This document shows, piece after piece, positions 36,079 to 48,077 of a DNA stretch of 64,000 bases. Below the pieces are notes generated by a model. That model was not told the DNA's origin and ran no database searches. It saw only the letters and a list, made by a program, of their open reading frames with translations. The position numbers and the translations under genes are program-made. Source of the stretch: Clostridiaceae bacterium M8S5 (GTDB taxonomy: Bacteria; Bacillota; Clostridia; Tissierellales; MCWD3); contig CP118523.1 of the NCBI GenBank assembly GCA_029227815.1, positions 1,054,001 through 1,118,000 on the forward strand, written 5' to 3'. How positions within the stretch are numbered: position 1 is the first letter of the stretch; each line of letters opens with the position of its first letter.

Positions 36079-36100
36079 GGGGCTGTATCATAACAGCCCC
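36079..36100 (+). promoter_or_regulatory. Hairpin between gapA and pgk
   Basis: GGGGCTGT pairs with ACAGCCCC around ATCATA, 14 bases after the gapA stop. No T run follows. Likely a processing, stability or partial-termination element that lets gapA exceed pgk. Confidence 0.65.
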
Positions 36101-36154
36101 GCTTCTAAGTATTTCATATTATAAATACAGAGATCACAGAAAAGGAGTGGTAAT

Positions 36155-37348
36155 GTGTTAAATAAAAAATCAGTAGAAGATTTGGATTTAAAAGGCAAAA
36201 AAGTCCTTATAAGGTGCGATTTCAACGTTCCAATGGATGATGAGAGAAAAATAACTAACGATGCTAGACTACTTGGTGCACTTCCAACTATTAAATATAT
36301 TATAGAGCAAGGTGGAAAGCTTATACTTATGTCTCATTTAGGAAGACCTAAAGGAGAACCAAATAAAAAATACAGCCTTGAGCCTGTAGCAAAGAGATTA
36401 TCTGAATTATTAGGAATAGAAGTTAAATTTGCAGCTGACGATAATGTAGTTGGGGAAAATGCAAAAAATGCAGTTGAGGCTATGCATGAAGGAGATATAG
36501 TATTATTAGAAAATACAAGATTTAGAAAAGAAGAAACTAAAAACGGTGAAGAGTTTGCAAAAGAACTTGCATCACTTGCAGATGTATTCGTAAACGATGC
36601 TTTTGGTACAGCACATAGAGCTCATGCATCAAATGTAGGAGTAAGCAATATATTAGAGTCAGCATTAGGATTTCTAGTTAAAAAAGAAGTTGACATAATG
36701 GGTAAAGCAATGGCAAACCCTGAGAGACCGTTTGTTGCAATACTTGGAGGAGCAAAAGTTTCAGACAAGATATCAGTAATAGAGAACTTATTAAATAAAG
36801 CAGATTCTATATTGATAGGTGGAGGTATGACTTATACTTTCTTAGTGGCGAAAGGATATTCGATTGGTACGTCACTATTAGAGCAAGATAAAGTTGAGTT
36901 TGCCAAAGAGTTAATAGAAAAAGCAAAAGCTAAGAATGTAAATTTAGTATTACCAGTAGATACTGTTGCAGCTAAAGAATTCAAAAATGATACTGAGATA
37001 AAAGTTGTAATGTCAGATGATATACCAGATGATATGATGGGACTAGATATAGGACCTAAGACAATAAAAATGTTTAGTGAAATCATAAAAGATGCTAAAA
37101 CAGTTATATGGAACGGCCCTATGGGAGTATTTGAGATGGAGAACTTTGCAGATGGTACAAATGCAGTAGCAAAGGCTCTAGCAGAAGCTGACGCTGTTAC
37201 AATAATAGGCGGTGGAGATAGTGCAGCAGCAGTAGAAAATAGTGGATTAGCAGATAAGATGACTCATATATCAACAGGTGGTGGAGCATCATTAGAATTC
37301 TTTGAGGGTAAAGAGCTACCTGCTATAGTAGCTATAGATGATAAATAG
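36155..37348 (+). CDS. pgk: Phosphoglycerate kinase
   Basis: 397 residues starting at GTG behind AAGGAGTGG. Landmarks are [13 protein letters not shown] (substrate-binding Asp/Asn), [35 protein letters not shown] and the nucleotide site GGGDSAAAV with the terminal [16 protein letters not shown]. It makes ATP and 3-phosphoglycerate from 1,3-bisphosphoglycerate. An out-of-frame ATG overlaps the GTG at 36153. Followed by tpiA after 15 bases. Confidence 0.97.
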   Translation: MLNKKSVEDLDLKGKKVLIRCDFNVPMDDERKITNDARLLGALPTIKYIIEQGGKLILMSHLGRPKGEPNKKYSLEPVAKRLSELLGIEVKFAADDNVVGENAKNAVEAMHEGDIVLLENTRFRKEETKNGEEFAKELASLADVFVNDAFGTAHRAHASNVGVSNILESALGFLVKKEVDIMGKAMANPERPFVAILGGAKVSDKISVIENLLNKADSILIGGGMTYTFLVAKGYSIGTSLLEQDKVEFAKELIEKAKAKNVNLVLPVDTVAAKEFKNDTEIKVVMSDDIPDDMMGLDIGPKTIKMFSEIIKDAKTVIWNGPMGVFEMENFADGTNAVAKALAEADAVTIIGGGDSAAAVENSGLADKMTHISTGGGASLEFFEGKELPAIVAIDDK

Positions 37349-37363
37349 GGGGAGAAAGAAGCT

Positions 37364-38110
37364 ATGAGATTGCCAATTATCGCAGGAAACTGGAAAATGA
37401 ATAAAACGATAAAAGAAGCTTTAGAGCTTGTTAACATATTAAAAGAAGAAGCTAACAAAACAGATGTTGAAGCAGTTGTATGTGTACCTGCAACATGTCT
37501 TAGTGAAGTAAAAAAAGCTATAGATGGATCAAAGCTAAAGCTAGGTGCACAAAATATGCACTGGGAAGAAAGTGGAGCATTTACAGGAGAGATTTCACCA
37601 CTGATGCTAAATGAAATAGGAGTAGATTACGTAATTATAGGGCATTCAGAGAGAAGACAGTATTTTAATGAGACTGATCAAACAGTAAATAATAAAATAA
37701 AATCAGCAATAAAGCATAATATTAACCCTATACTTTGTGTAGGAGAGACATTAGACGAGAGAGAATCTGGCAAGGAAAAGGATATAGTTAAAGCGCAAAT
37801 AAAAGAAGACTTAAAAGATATAAAAGCTGAGGATGCTCAAAAATTAGTAATAGCTTATGAACCAATATGGGCTATAGGAACTGGTAAGACAGCTTCAAGT
37901 GATGATGCCAATGAAATGGCTGAATTTATAAGAGAAACTATAAAAGAGATGTATTCAGAGGATGTTTCAGAAAATGTTAGAATACAATATGGTGGAAGTG
38001 TAAAGCCTGCAAATGTAACAGAAATAATGAACAAATTAGATATAGATGGTGCATTAGTTGGTGGAGCAAGTTTAAAATCACAAGATTTTATAGAGTTAAT
38101 TAATTTTTAA
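37364..38110 (+). CDS. tpiA: Triosephosphate isomerase
   Basis: 248 residues, standard length. The substrate lysine is in AGNWKMNK, the catalytic histidine in IIGHSERR (about residue 95), the catalytic glutamate in AYEPIWAIGTG (about 166), and phosphate binding in IQYGGSVKPANV and VGGASL. It interconverts dihydroxyacetone phosphate and glyceraldehyde 3-phosphate. GGGGGAG ribosome site upstream; fourth gene of the cggR operon. Confidence 0.97.
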   Translation: MRLPIIAGNWKMNKTIKEALELVNILKEEANKTDVEAVVCVPATCLSEVKKAIDGSKLKLGAQNMHWEESGAFTGEISPLMLNEIGVDYVIIGHSERRQYFNETDQTVNNKIKSAIKHNINPILCVGETLDERESGKEKDIVKAQIKEDLKDIKAEDAQKLVIAYEPIWAIGTGKTASSDDANEMAEFIRETIKEMYSEDVSENVRIQYGGSVKPANVTEIMNKLDIDGALVGGASLKSQDFIELINF

Positions 38111-38156
38111 ATATACCTAAAATATTCAGTGTTTTAGATAGAAGGAGGAGTTTATA

Positions 38157-39689
38157 GTGCCTAAAAGTTTAACAGCATTGATAATACTTGATGGATGGGG
38201 ATTAGGTGCTGATTATCCCGGAAATGCAATAGAAAAAGCAAAAACTCCAAATTATCATGAATTATTAGAGAAATATCCACATACAAAACTTGGTGCAAGT
38301 GGACTTTCTGTAGGATTACCAGAAGGACAGATGGGTAACTCAGAAGTTGGACATATTAATATTGGCTCAGGTAGAATTGTATACCAAGCGTTAACTAGAA
38401 TCACAAAATCAATAGAAAATGGAGAGTTCTTTTCAAAAAAAGAGTTCTTAGATGCTATTGAAAACGCTAAGAAAAACAATAGTAAGCTTCATTTAATGGG
38501 TCTTGTATCACCAGGAGGTGTCCATAGTCATAGCGAACATTTATATGCACTTCTTAGATTAGCTAAAAAACAGGGACTGAACGATGTGTATGTACATTGC
38601 TTCTTAGATGGTAGAGATGTTGCTCCATCTAGCGCTAAAGAGTATCTTAAAGATTTAGAAGAAAAGATGAAGGAAATTGGAGTAGGAACTATAGCTAGTA
38701 TTTCAGGTAGATATTATGCAATGGATAGAGATAATAGATGGGATAGAGTGCAGAAGGCTTATGAAGCCATGGTGATAGGTACAGGTAACGTGGGCTATTC
38801 ATCAGATGAAGTTATCAATAAATCATATGAAGAAAGTGTTATTGATGAGTTCGTAGTCCCAACTACTATATACAAAAATAATAAACCAGTTGGTTTAGTA
38901 GATGATAAAGATTCAATAATATTCTTTAATTTTAGACCAGATAGAGCTAGAGAAATAACAAGAGCATTTGTTGATAAAGACTTTGAAGGATTTACGAGAA
39001 GCAAAACAGTAGATGTATTCTTTGTTTGCATGACGGAGTATGATAAGACAATTAAGGGAGTAGAGGTTGCTTATAAACCTCAAAAGCATATTAACACACT
39101 TGGCGAGTATGTGAGCAAGCAAGGCTACAAGCAACTTAGGATTGCAGAGACAGAAAAATATGCACATGTTACATTCTTTTTCAATGGTGGAGTAGAAAAA
39201 CCTAATGAAGGTGAAGACAGAATCTTGATACCATCACCAAAAGTTGCTACTTATGATTTAAAGCCAGAGATGAGTGCATATGAAGTTAAGGATAAACTTA
39301 TAGAGCAAATAAATAAAGATAAATATGATTTAATCATACTCAATTTTGCAAATACAGATATGGTAGGTCATACAGGTGACATAGAAGCTGTAGTTAAAGC
39401 AGTGGAGGCAGTAGATACATGTTTGGGAGAAATAGTTAAAACGATTATTTCAAAACATGGTAAAACAATAATAACAGCAGATCACGGTAATGCAGAGAAG
39501 ATGTTGAATGATGACGGTAGTAAAGTAACAGCACATACTACAAACCCAGTACCGTGTATAGTAATTGGTGAAGGTGATGTTAAGCTTAGAGAAGATGGAA
39601 TACTAGCAGACATAGCACCTACATTATTAGATATGATGGATGAAGATAAACCTGAAGAAATGACAGGTAAAAGTATAATTATTAAATAA
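38157..39689 (+). CDS. gpmI: Phosphoglycerate mutase, cofactor-independent
   Basis: 510 residues starting at GTG behind GAAGGAGGAG. The alkaline-phosphatase-like metalloenzyme shows [23 protein letters not shown] with the phosphorylated serine, [39 protein letters not shown] and [10 protein letters not shown], covering the Mn-binding residues. It interconverts 3- and 2-phosphoglycerate without 2,3-bisphosphoglycerate. Between tpiA and eno in the operon, as in other Firmicutes. Confidence 0.97.
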   Translation: MPKSLTALIILDGWGLGADYPGNAIEKAKTPNYHELLEKYPHTKLGASGLSVGLPEGQMGNSEVGHINIGSGRIVYQALTRITKSIENGEFFSKKEFLDAIENAKKNNSKLHLMGLVSPGGVHSHSEHLYALLRLAKKQGLNDVYVHCFLDGRDVAPSSAKEYLKDLEEKMKEIGVGTIASISGRYYAMDRDNRWDRVQKAYEAMVIGTGNVGYSSDEVINKSYEESVIDEFVVPTTIYKNNKPVGLVDDKDSIIFFNFRPDRAREITRAFVDKDFEGFTRSKTVDVFFVCMTEYDKTIKGVEVAYKPQKHINTLGEYVSKQGYKQLRIAETEKYAHVTFFFNGGVEKPNEGEDRILIPSPKVATYDLKPEMSAYEVKDKLIEQINKDKYDLIILNFANTDMVGHTGDIEAVVKAVEAVDTCLGEIVKTIISKHGKTIITADHGNAEKMLNDDGSKVTAHTTNPVPCIVIGEGDVKLREDGILADIAPTLLDMMDEDKPEEMTGKSIIIK

Positions 39690-40997
<1,308 letters not shown>

Positions 40998-41075
40998 TTT
41001 AACCTGAATTATTCATGGAACATTGATAAATATGATGGAGTTTTCTAAATTACAGTATTTCATCGATTTTGAAAG

Positions 41076-41352
41076 CGTACTGGGTTGTACGGTGAAAAAG
41101 GGATAGATATATTGTAATTAGAAGGATTCAAATATTATTTTTCCTGTGATTAATTTAGTATAACATATAAAAAGTTTGGGAGACTGCTTCATAATAATTT
41201 TGAAACAGTCTCTAGAGGAATCATCAGTAAAAATGACTATGGTTCCTCAGTGGTTGTTAAATGAAATCAAGGTGGGGTTTTATTTTACAGCCTTCATTAT
41301 TCTTTATATTAAATTCACACAAGATAAGGGGAGTAAGCTTCTCTTATTTTGC
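41076..41352 (+). other. Gene-free stretch with a series of hairpins after eno
   Basis: The 545 bases between eno and secG hold no convincing gene. Hairpins seen: CGTAC/GTACG (41076-41091), GAGACTG/CAGTCTC (about 41179-41214), GAGGAA/TTCCTC (about 41215-41249) and ATAAGGGGAG/CTTCTCTTAT (about 41328-41352), the last followed by TTTTGC. A 63-codon TTG frame across the middle is weak. Some of these hairpins must terminate the glycolytic operon; the rest are unexplained. Confidence 0.4.
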
Positions 41353-41476
41353 TGTAGAAGAAATTAAATGATAAAATGAATAAAAAATGGAAAAATGGCA
41401 ATCTATATAAATAAGCCACAAACAAGACTTTACGTAACTTTATTAGAAACTTGATATAAAATTATTGTAATTTCAA

Positions 41477-41505
41477 TTGATTTTGTACTATGTGTATGTT
41501 AAAAT
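41477..41505 (+). promoter_or_regulatory. Promoter of secG
   Basis: TTGATT, 17-base spacer, TAAAAT. The ribosome site of secG follows 20 bases later. Confidence 0.55.
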
Positions 41506-41542
41506 AGGTATGTTAATTGCAATTTAGGAGGTGTTAGTTAGT

Positions 41543-41773
41543 ATGGAAATCTTGTTTTATATTTTAATAATTGCATCAAGTTTAGTTTTAATTGCGAGCG
41601 TACTATTACAATCAGGTAAGAGTGCTGGTTTATCAGGTAGTATATCTGGTGGAGCAGAGAAGATTTGGGGTAAAAATAAAGGAAGAAGCTACGAATCATT
41701 ATTAGGAAAAATGACTACTATTAGCGCAGTTATATTTATAATCTCTGCATTAGCGTTAACTGCTATAAAATAG
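41543..41773 (+). CDS. secG: Preprotein translocase subunit SecG
   Basis: 76 residues with two membrane helices (about residues 2-22 and 54-74) separated by QSGKSAGLSGSISGGAEKIWGK, the conserved SecG loop. It assists SecYEG protein export. TAGGAGGTG lies 9 bases before the ATG at 41543, and the GTG at 41531 is part of that ribosome site. The position between eno and rnr is conserved in clostridia, although other genes intervene here before rnr. Confidence 0.92.
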   Translation: MEILFYILIIASSLVLIASVLLQSGKSAGLSGSISGGAEKIWGKNKGRSYESLLGKMTTISAVIFIISALALTAIK

Positions 41774-41880
41774 TTTTGGATGTTAATAGATTGGTTTTTA
41801 ATTAAGGATTGTATTCCAAAAATAGATATCAAAAGCTATTTTGTAACGCAGTGTTATGTTTAATTTTTAATATAGCTTTT

Positions 41881-41918
41881 AAAAAGTCTTCCTTGAATTA
41901 CAACATGAAGACTTTTTT
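41881..41918 (+). terminator. Terminator of secG
   Basis: AAAAAGTCTTC pairs with GAAGACTTTTTT, ending in a T run, about 110 bases after the secG stop. The remaining bases to 42065 hold no gene, only the hppA leader. Confidence 0.85.
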
Positions 41919-42065
41919 AAATGATACATAGATAATACTTTTTATCTAGTATTATATAAAGGCATTATAAAGTCTTTTAATTTAATAAACCTATAGGGTT
42001 AAAATTTAACAAGGATAACTTTGGCTTTGGTCAAAGTATTCTAAAATGCAAAAGGAGGAGTAGCG

Positions 42066-44048
42066 TTGAATTACGAAACATTAAAGTACATTGCACCATG
42101 TGTGGGTGTGATAGCATTATTATTTGCTGTATTTAAGGCATCTAGTATAAATAAAGTTAGTGTAGGAACAGATAGAATGAAAGAAATATCGTCATATATA
42201 CAAGAAGGAGCGATGGCTTTCTTATCTAGAGAGTATAAAACTCTTGTAATATTTGTAGCTGCATTATTTGTTATACTAGGAGTTTCATTGGGTGACAATA
42301 GCTGGCAAACAGCAATATCATTCTTAGTGGGTGCAATTTTCTCTGCATTAGCAGGATTTATCGGAATGAGAGTTGCTACTAAGGCAAATGTTAGAACAGC
42401 AAACGCAGCTAAAGAATCAGGTATGAATAAAGCATTATCTGTAGCTTTTTCAGGTGGAGCAGTTATGGGTATGTGTGTTGTTGGTTTAGGACTTATTGGT
42501 GTAGGTTCATTATTTTTAATATTTAAAGAGCCATCAATAATCACTGGATTTGGATTAGGAGCATCATCAATAGCGTTATTTGGACGTGTTGGTGGAGGAA
42601 TCTATACAAAAGCAGCTGACGTTGGAGCAGACTTAGTTGGTAAAGTTGAAGCAGGTATACCAGAAGACGATCCAAGAAACCCAGCAGTTATTGCAGATAA
42701 CGTTGGCGATAATGTTGGTGACGTTGCAGGTATGGGTGCTGACTTATTTGAATCATATGTTGGTTCAATAATATCAGCAATAACATTAGGTATATTAACA
42801 TATAAAGCAAACATAAATGGTGCATTATTCCCATTACTTTTAGCGGCAACAGGTATTATAGCATCTATAATTGGTACATTCTTTGTTAGAGCAAATGAAA
42901 ACTCTAATCCACAAAAATCGCTAAACATGGGAACAGCAGTGAGTGCGGTTATTACGATAATAGCAGCTTACTTCTTAAGTCAAAAGCTACTTGGGGAAAA
43001 CGAGCCATTTTATGCTATAGTAATAGGTTTAGCAGTAGGTATAATAGTAGCAAAAATTACAGAGTACTATACTGCAACAGAGTATAGTCCAGTAAAAGAG
43101 ATAGCTAAAGATTCTGAGATGGGTTCATCTACGACTATAATAGCTGGATTGTCAGTAGGTATGAAATCAACAGCATTACCTATATTAGTAATAGCAGGTG
43201 GTATAATTGGAGCTTATCAAGTAGCAGGATTATACGGTATAGCTCTTGCAGCAGTAGGTATGCTTTCAACAGCAGGTATGACAGTAGCAGTTGATGCTTA
43301 CGGTCCTATCGCAGACAATGCAGGTGGTATAGCTGAGATGTGTGAATTACCAAGCGGAGTTAGAAAAATAACTGACAAGCTTGATGCAGTTGGAAACACA
43401 ACAGCAGCGATAGGTAAAGGTTTCGCAATAGGTTCAGCAGCATTAACAGCACTAGCATTATTTGCAACATATACAAAGACAGTAGAGTTAACTAATATAA
43501 ACTTAACAGAGCCAACAGTTATAGCTGGTTTATTGATAGGTGGTATGTTACCATTCCTATTCTCAGCAATAACTATGAAGGCAGTTGGTAGAGCTGCATT
43601 CTCAATGATAGCAGAGGTTAGAAGACAGTTTAGAGAAATACCTGGAATCATGGAAGGAAAAGCTAAACCAGAATACAAGAAGTGTGTTGATATTAGTACA
43701 TCAGCAGCATTAAAAGAAATGATAATTCCTGGATTACTAGCAGTTATAGCTCCTATAGCTACAGGATTATTATTAGGAAAAGCAGCATTAGGTGGACTTT
43801 TAGCAGGTGCATTAGTAACAGGTGTACTTATGGCTATATTCATGGCAAATGCAGGTGGAGCATGGGATAACGCTAAGAAATACATCGAAGAAGGAAATCA
43901 CGGTGGAAAAGGAAGCGATGCTCATAAGGCAGCAGTAGTTGGAGATACAGTAGGTGATCCATTTAAAGATACATCAGGACCATCAATCAATATCTTAATC
44001 AAACTTATGACTATAGTTGCAGTAGTATTTGCACCATTGTTTATATAA
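42066..44048 (+). CDS. hppA: Membrane-bound ion-pumping pyrophosphatase
   Basis: 660 residues, about 16 membrane segments, starting at TTG behind AAAGGAGGAG. The pyrophosphate site shows [44 protein letters not shown] split over consecutive helices and a second acidic set [21 protein letters not shown] at the C terminus. The residue in [11 protein letters not shown] is Ala rather than Lys, the mark of the potassium-dependent subgroup, which includes sodium pumps. It couples PPi hydrolysis to Na+ or H+ export. The pumped ion cannot be decided by eye. Monocistronic. Confidence 0.95.
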   Translation: MNYETLKYIAPCVGVIALLFAVFKASSINKVSVGTDRMKEISSYIQEGAMAFLSREYKTLVIFVAALFVILGVSLGDNSWQTAISFLVGAIFSALAGFIGMRVATKANVRTANAAKESGMNKALSVAFSGGAVMGMCVVGLGLIGVGSLFLIFKEPSIITGFGLGASSIALFGRVGGGIYTKAADVGADLVGKVEAGIPEDDPRNPAVIADNVGDNVGDVAGMGADLFESYVGSIISAITLGILTYKANINGALFPLLLAATGIIASIIGTFFVRANENSNPQKSLNMGTAVSAVITIIAAYFLSQKLLGENEPFYAIVIGLAVGIIVAKITEYYTATEYSPVKEIAKDSEMGSSTTIIAGLSVGMKSTALPILVIAGGIIGAYQVAGLYGIALAAVGMLSTAGMTVAVDAYGPIADNAGGIAEMCELPSGVRKITDKLDAVGNTTAAIGKGFAIGSAALTALALFATYTKTVELTNINLTEPTVIAGLLIGGMLPFLFSAITMKAVGRAAFSMIAEVRRQFREIPGIMEGKAKPEYKKCVDISTSAALKEMIIPGLLAVIAPIATGLLLGKAALGGLLAGALVTGVLMAIFMANAGGAWDNAKKYIEEGNHGGKGSDAHKAAVVGDTVGDPFKDTSGPSINILIKLMTIVAVVFAPLFI

Positions 44049-44055
44049 TTATAGT

Positions 44056-44224
44056 GTTGCTTCAAAATGGCAAATTACTGCGTTATTGAAATATTTCTTA
44101 GTCAGTCATGAGTAGAGAACAGAGATATACGATTTCTTGTGAATCACTTATTCCTAGAAGCGAAGGCGAGTAGGAGCTACCTAAAAGATTTCAATGCCTT
44201 GTACTTTACTCATTTTGAAACAAC
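44056..44224. repeat. Palindromic element related to the 23.4 kb repeats
   Basis: Terminal arms GTTGCTTCAAAATG (44056) and CATTTTGAAACAAC (44211) match at 13 of 14 positions when inverted. Inside are GGCAAATTACTGCG and CCTTGTACTTTACT, the same edges as the 172-bp units. The core is different and carries its own inverted arms (TTGAAAT near 44087, ATTTCAA near 44188). A diverged solo copy, starting 7 bases after hppA. Confidence 0.75.
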
Positions 44225-44251
44225 TAGAGATTTTTTGATATAAAATATATT

Positions 44252-44283
44252 AAGAGACATCTTAAATAGGGTGTCTCTTTTTT
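44252..44283 (+). terminator. Terminator downstream of hppA
   Basis: AAGAGACA pairs with TGTCTCTT and is followed by a T run. It lies beyond the palindromic element. The next 166 bases hold no gene; a small palindrome ACCCTTCAGGGT (about 44349) may be a regulator site for the hydrolase operon. Confidence 0.8.
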
Positions 44284-44449
44284 AGTAGATAAATATAAAT
44301 AACCATTATAGTTATGTAATTCATATGATTTGTTAATAATTATAAAGTGACCCTTCAGGGTAACTATTTGTAGAATTTAAATCGAACTTCTGATATAATC
44401 TAATAGAACATATATTTAAAATAGAAATAGATTTAGTGAGGATGATTTA

Positions 44450-45226
44450 ATGAATGTCAGTATTGACAAACTGAATATTAATTACATATGTGAAGGAGAA
44501 GGAAATCCAGTTCTAATACTACATGGTTGGGGAGCTAATATACAAACAGTTATGCCAATAGTTAATCATTTAAAGAACAGATTCAAAGTATATGCAGTAG
44601 ATTTACCAGGCTTTGGAGAAAGTGATGAGCCAAAAGATGTATGGGGAACTAATGAATACAAAGATATAGTAAAAAAATTTATAGACAAAATGGGTTTGGA
44701 AAAAATAATATTAATAGGACATTCACATGGAGGACGGATATCAATAATGCTTTCAAGTGAATATCAGGAGCTTATAAATAAAATGATACTGATAGACAGT
44801 GCCGGTCTTATACCAAAGCGAAAACCAAAGTACTATGCGAAGGTATATACATTTAAAACATTAAAGGTTATCTATAGAGGGATATTTTTTTGGAAAGATA
44901 AAAAAGAAGCTATGGAAAAATTCTATAAGAAGTTTGGATCAGATGACTATCGAAATGCACAAGGTGTAATGAGAAATATAATGGTTAAAGTAGTAAATGA
45001 AAATCTTAGACCATATCTAAGTAAGATAAAGACATCTACACTACTGATATGGGGTAGAGATGATGATGCAACACCATTATATATGGGAGAGATTATGGAA
45101 AAAGAAATAGAAGATAGTGGATTAGTGGTTTTTGATAATGCAGGACATTTTTCATATGTAGATCAATTATACAGCTTTAAAGTTGTAGTTGATAAGTTTT
45201 TAGAGGGGTGTGTAACAGATGTATAG
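44450..45226 (+). CDS. Alpha/beta hydrolase
   Basis: 258 residues. Oxyanion segment LHGWGANIQT, nucleophile elbow IGHSHGGRIS (Ser about 94), acid in IWGRDDDATP and histidine in DNAGHFSYVDQ give a complete triad. No signal peptide, so cytosolic. Its 3' end overlaps the MurF-like gene by 8 bases and ddl follows, so it belongs to a cell-wall-precursor operon and may act on an amino-acid or peptidoglycan intermediate, which is inference. GTGAGGATG ribosome region upstream. Confidence 0.88.
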   Translation: MNVSIDKLNINYICEGEGNPVLILHGWGANIQTVMPIVNHLKNRFKVYAVDLPGFGESDEPKDVWGTNEYKDIVKKFIDKMGLEKIILIGHSHGGRISIMLSSEYQELINKMILIDSAGLIPKRKPKYYAKVYTFKTLKVIYRGIFFWKDKKEAMEKFYKKFGSDDYRNAQGVMRNIMVKVVNENLRPYLSKIKTSTLLIWGRDDDATPLYMGEIMEKEIEDSGLVVFDNAGHFSYVDQLYSFKVVVDKFLEGCVTDV

Positions 45227-46835
45227 TAAGATAATATTAGGATTAAGCATATTAGTTTGGCTAGTGCCAATTTATTTTAGAACAAAATATTTTTTACACA
45301 TGATACAATTAGAAGAGTATGAATCAAATAATTATAAGAAGTGGATGAAACTTAATAAGCCAAAAGTTATAACATTAAAACAGATAATAGTTGTTATCAT
45401 AATATTTTTTGCGTTATGTATATATACAATTAGAGCAAATGATACTTTAATGTATATATCATCAATAATTTGGCTAGTTGGTTTGCTATATAGCTTTGAG
45501 ATGAAAAATAAAGAGGCAAAAAAGCCATTAGTATATACCAAAAGAGCAAAAAGGTTATTAACATGCAATTATGTTATACTTTTTATTACGTTATGTATAA
45601 TAGTACTAATAGGTATGAAAGAAGAAAATATACTTATTATATTAATTTTTATGTATATGTATTGCCTATTGATACCACAGATTATGTTATATGCTAATAA
45701 GATAGTAAAGCCAATAGAAGTCAGAATAAATAAATACTATTATGATATGGCGTATAATAAAGTTAGAGAATTTGAAGAACTAAAAATAGTAGGTATAACA
45801 GGTAGTTTCGGTAAAACTACTACCAAATTTATAACAGCAGAAATACTAAAACAGAAATACAACACATTAATGACGCCTAATAGTTTTAATACACCTATGG
45901 GCATAAGTAAAGTAATAAACAATACGCTTAATAGTGAGTATGAAGCATTTGTAGTAGAAATGGGAGCAAGGAAGATAGGAGAAATAGAGGAAGTTGCGAA
46001 ACTTGCTAATCCTAAAATAGGTGTACTTACATCAATAGGGCCAACGCATTTAGATACATTTATAAACTTAGAAAATATATCAAAGACAAAATATGAGTTA
46101 ATTGAAGAACTACCAACAGACGGAATAGCTATATTTAATTATGATAATAATTACGTCAAAAAATTAGCAGATAAGACATTCAAGGAAAAGATTTTATATG
46201 GATTAGAAGATACAGAAAATCTTGACTTGTATGCAGAAGATATAGAAGTATTTGAAAAAGGCTCTAAATTTATACTCAAAGATAGAGATGGAAATTCAGT
46301 AGAGTGTCAAACAAAACTACTAGGTAGACACAATATATCTAATCTACTTGCAGGTGCCGCAGTAGCTAAAGCACTAGGAATGTCTTTTGAAGAGATCAGT
46401 AGAGGAATAAGAACAGTCGAGCCAGTACCACATAGATTGCAGCTTATAGACCCAGGAACAGGTGTAATAGTAATAGACGATGCGTTTAATTCCAACCCGA
46501 TTGGATGCCAAGCTGCATTAGAAGTAATTAGCCATTTTAAAGAAGGTCATAAAATAGTAGTTACACCTGGTATGGTTGAATTAGGAGCAAGAGAAGACGA
46601 GGCTAATAAACTATTTGGTAAAAATATGGCAGATGTCTGCGATTATGTAATTTTAGTAGGAGAAAAGAAGACAAAACCTATATTCGAAGGTTTAAAAGAA
46701 AATGGATTTAATATGTCAAACGTATTTGTTGTTAATTCACTAGCTGAGTCGCAACAAAAATTAGCTGACATTGTAAGACCTAAAGATGTAGTATTGTTTG
46801 AAAACGATCTGCCAGATACATTTAACGAGAATTAA
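45219..46835 (+). CDS. MurF-like Mur ligase with N-terminal membrane region
   Basis: 538 residues. About 165 N-terminal residues contain four or five hydrophobic segments. The Mur ligase part follows with P-loop ITGSFGKTTTKF, the LGRHNISNLLAGAAVAKALG region, and VIDDAFNSNPIGCQAAL before the C-terminal domain. MurF adds D-Ala-D-Ala to UDP-MurNAc-tripeptide. The membrane extension is atypical for classical MurF but occurs in clostridial homologues. Placement directly before ddl, which makes D-Ala-D-Ala, supports the role. Start ATG overlaps the hydrolase end. Whether it is the only MurF of the cell is unknown. Confidence 0.85.
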   Translation: MYSKIILGLSILVWLVPIYFRTKYFLHMIQLEEYESNNYKKWMKLNKPKVITLKQIIVVIIIFFALCIYTIRANDTLMYISSIIWLVGLLYSFEMKNKEAKKPLVYTKRAKRLLTCNYVILFITLCIIVLIGMKEENILIILIFMYMYCLLIPQIMLYANKIVKPIEVRINKYYYDMAYNKVREFEELKIVGITGSFGKTTTKFITAEILKQKYNTLMTPNSFNTPMGISKVINNTLNSEYEAFVVEMGARKIGEIEEVAKLANPKIGVLTSIGPTHLDTFINLENISKTKYELIEELPTDGIAIFNYDNNYVKKLADKTFKEKILYGLEDTENLDLYAEDIEVFEKGSKFILKDRDGNSVECQTKLLGRHNISNLLAGAAVAKALGMSFEEISRGIRTVEPVPHRLQLIDPGTGVIVIDDAFNSNPIGCQAALEVISHFKEGHKIVVTPGMVELGAREDEANKLFGKNMADVCDYVILVGEKKTKPIFEGLKENGFNMSNVFVVNSLAESQQKLADIVRPKDVVLFENDLPDTFNEN

Positions 46836-46849
46836 TATGGAGGTTTTTT

Positions 46850-48022
46850 ATGAAAAAAGTTGGTGTTATATTTGGAGGAAAGAGTGTAGAACATGAAGTG
46901 TCAGTTATAACTGGACTTCAGGTTATAGAAAATATGGATAAAAGTAAATATAATCCTATAGCGATATATATAACAAAAGAAGGTAAATGGCTTACAGGAG
47001 ATAGTTTAAAAAAGTATGATACATTTAAGAATAAGTCATTTAACGATGCTAAAGAAATAATATTTATACCTTATGATAAAGATAGCAAAATGTATTCACA
47101 TCCAGAGAAAAAAGGATTGTTTGCTAAAAAGGTATTTGATGAAATAGATATATTTTTCCCATCTGTTCATGGAACAAATGGAGAAGATGGAACACTTCAA
47201 GGATTGCTAGAACTTATAAATATCCCTTATACTGGTTGTGATGTAACATCGGCTGCAGTAGGTATGGATAAAATAATAATGAAGGATGTTTATAAAGCTC
47301 ATAAGCTTAAAGTAGTAGATTATACATGGTTTTATAGAAGTGCTTGGCTTGTAGATAAAGAGAATATTATAAAGGAAATAGAAAGCAAGCTATCGTATCC
47401 AGTGATAGTAAAACCATCTAATCTTGGCTCAAGTGTAGGTATCAATAAAGCAAGTGATAAGGATGAGTTGATAAATGCTATAGAGATTGCGATAAGGTAT
47501 GACAGGAAGATACTTATAGAGAAAGCAGTGGCTAACCCAAGAGAGATTAATTGTGGGGTTATGGGATATGATGACAAACTAAAAGTATCATTATGTGAAG
47601 AACCACTTGGATGGAAAGATTTGCTGACATACGAAGATAAGTACATAAATGGCTCAAAAGGTACTAATGGTTCAAAAAATAGCGATAGCAAAAGAAAAAT
47701 ACCTGCAGATATAAGCGAAGAAGATACAAAAACAATAGAAGCTATGGCGAAAGATGCTTTTAGACTTATAGATGCAAAGGGAGTAGCTAGAATAGATTTC
47801 TTAATGGATGATACTGGGGAGATTTATGTCAATGAAATAAATACTGCTCCGGGTTCATGGGCATTTTACTTGTGGGAGCCAGCTGGAGTTAGCTTTAAAG
47901 AGCTAATAAGTGAAATGATAGATATTGCAATAACAGTACATCAAGAAAAACAACAAAACATGTATTCTTATGATGTAGATTTATTTAGTAGAAGAGAGAA
48001 AATTAATAAGACAAATAAGTAA
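46850..48022 (+). CDS. ddl: D-alanine--D-alanine ligase
   Basis: 390 residues, a little longer than typical. ATP-grasp features: KVGVIFGGKSVEHEVSVITG at the N terminus, IPYTGCDVTSAAVGMDKIIMK, VKPSNLGSSVGINKAS, and the Mg-binding DFLMDDTGEIYVNEINTAPGS near the end. It ligates two D-alanines for the peptidoglycan stem, feeding the upstream MurF-like ligase. GGAGG lies 8 bases before the ATG. A terminator follows. Confidence 0.94.
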   Translation: MKKVGVIFGGKSVEHEVSVITGLQVIENMDKSKYNPIAIYITKEGKWLTGDSLKKYDTFKNKSFNDAKEIIFIPYDKDSKMYSHPEKKGLFAKKVFDEIDIFFPSVHGTNGEDGTLQGLLELINIPYTGCDVTSAAVGMDKIIMKDVYKAHKLKVVDYTWFYRSAWLVDKENIIKEIESKLSYPVIVKPSNLGSSVGINKASDKDELINAIEIAIRYDRKILIEKAVANPREINCGVMGYDDKLKVSLCEEPLGWKDLLTYEDKYINGSKGTNGSKNSDSKRKIPADISEEDTKTIEAMAKDAFRLIDAKGVARIDFLMDDTGEIYVNEINTAPGSWAFYLWEPAGVSFKELISEMIDIAITVHQEKQQNMYSYDVDLFSRREKINKTNK

Positions 48023-48048
48023 TAGATATAAAGATGAACATGGAAATT

Positions 48049-48077
48049 AAGGGCTATTTTTTCAATAGCCCTTTTTT
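48049..48077 (+). terminator. Terminator of the murF-ddl operon
   Basis: AAGGGCTATT pairs with AATAGCCCTT and ends in a T run, 26 bases after ddl. The ~260 bases that follow hold no gene; at 48089 there is GGGGTCAGGCTTGAAAAG, which resembles a mobile-element end. Confidence 0.9.

Noticed and set aside
41176-41367. 63-codon frame MGDCFIIILKQSLE in the eno-secG gap
   Set aside because: TTG start without ribosome site, low-complexity hydrophobic content, and it overlaps several hairpins.
42071-43885. Long minus-strand frames within hppA (157, 108 and 195 codons)
   Set aside because: Antisense shadows of a strongly coding, Ala/Gly/Val-rich membrane protein.
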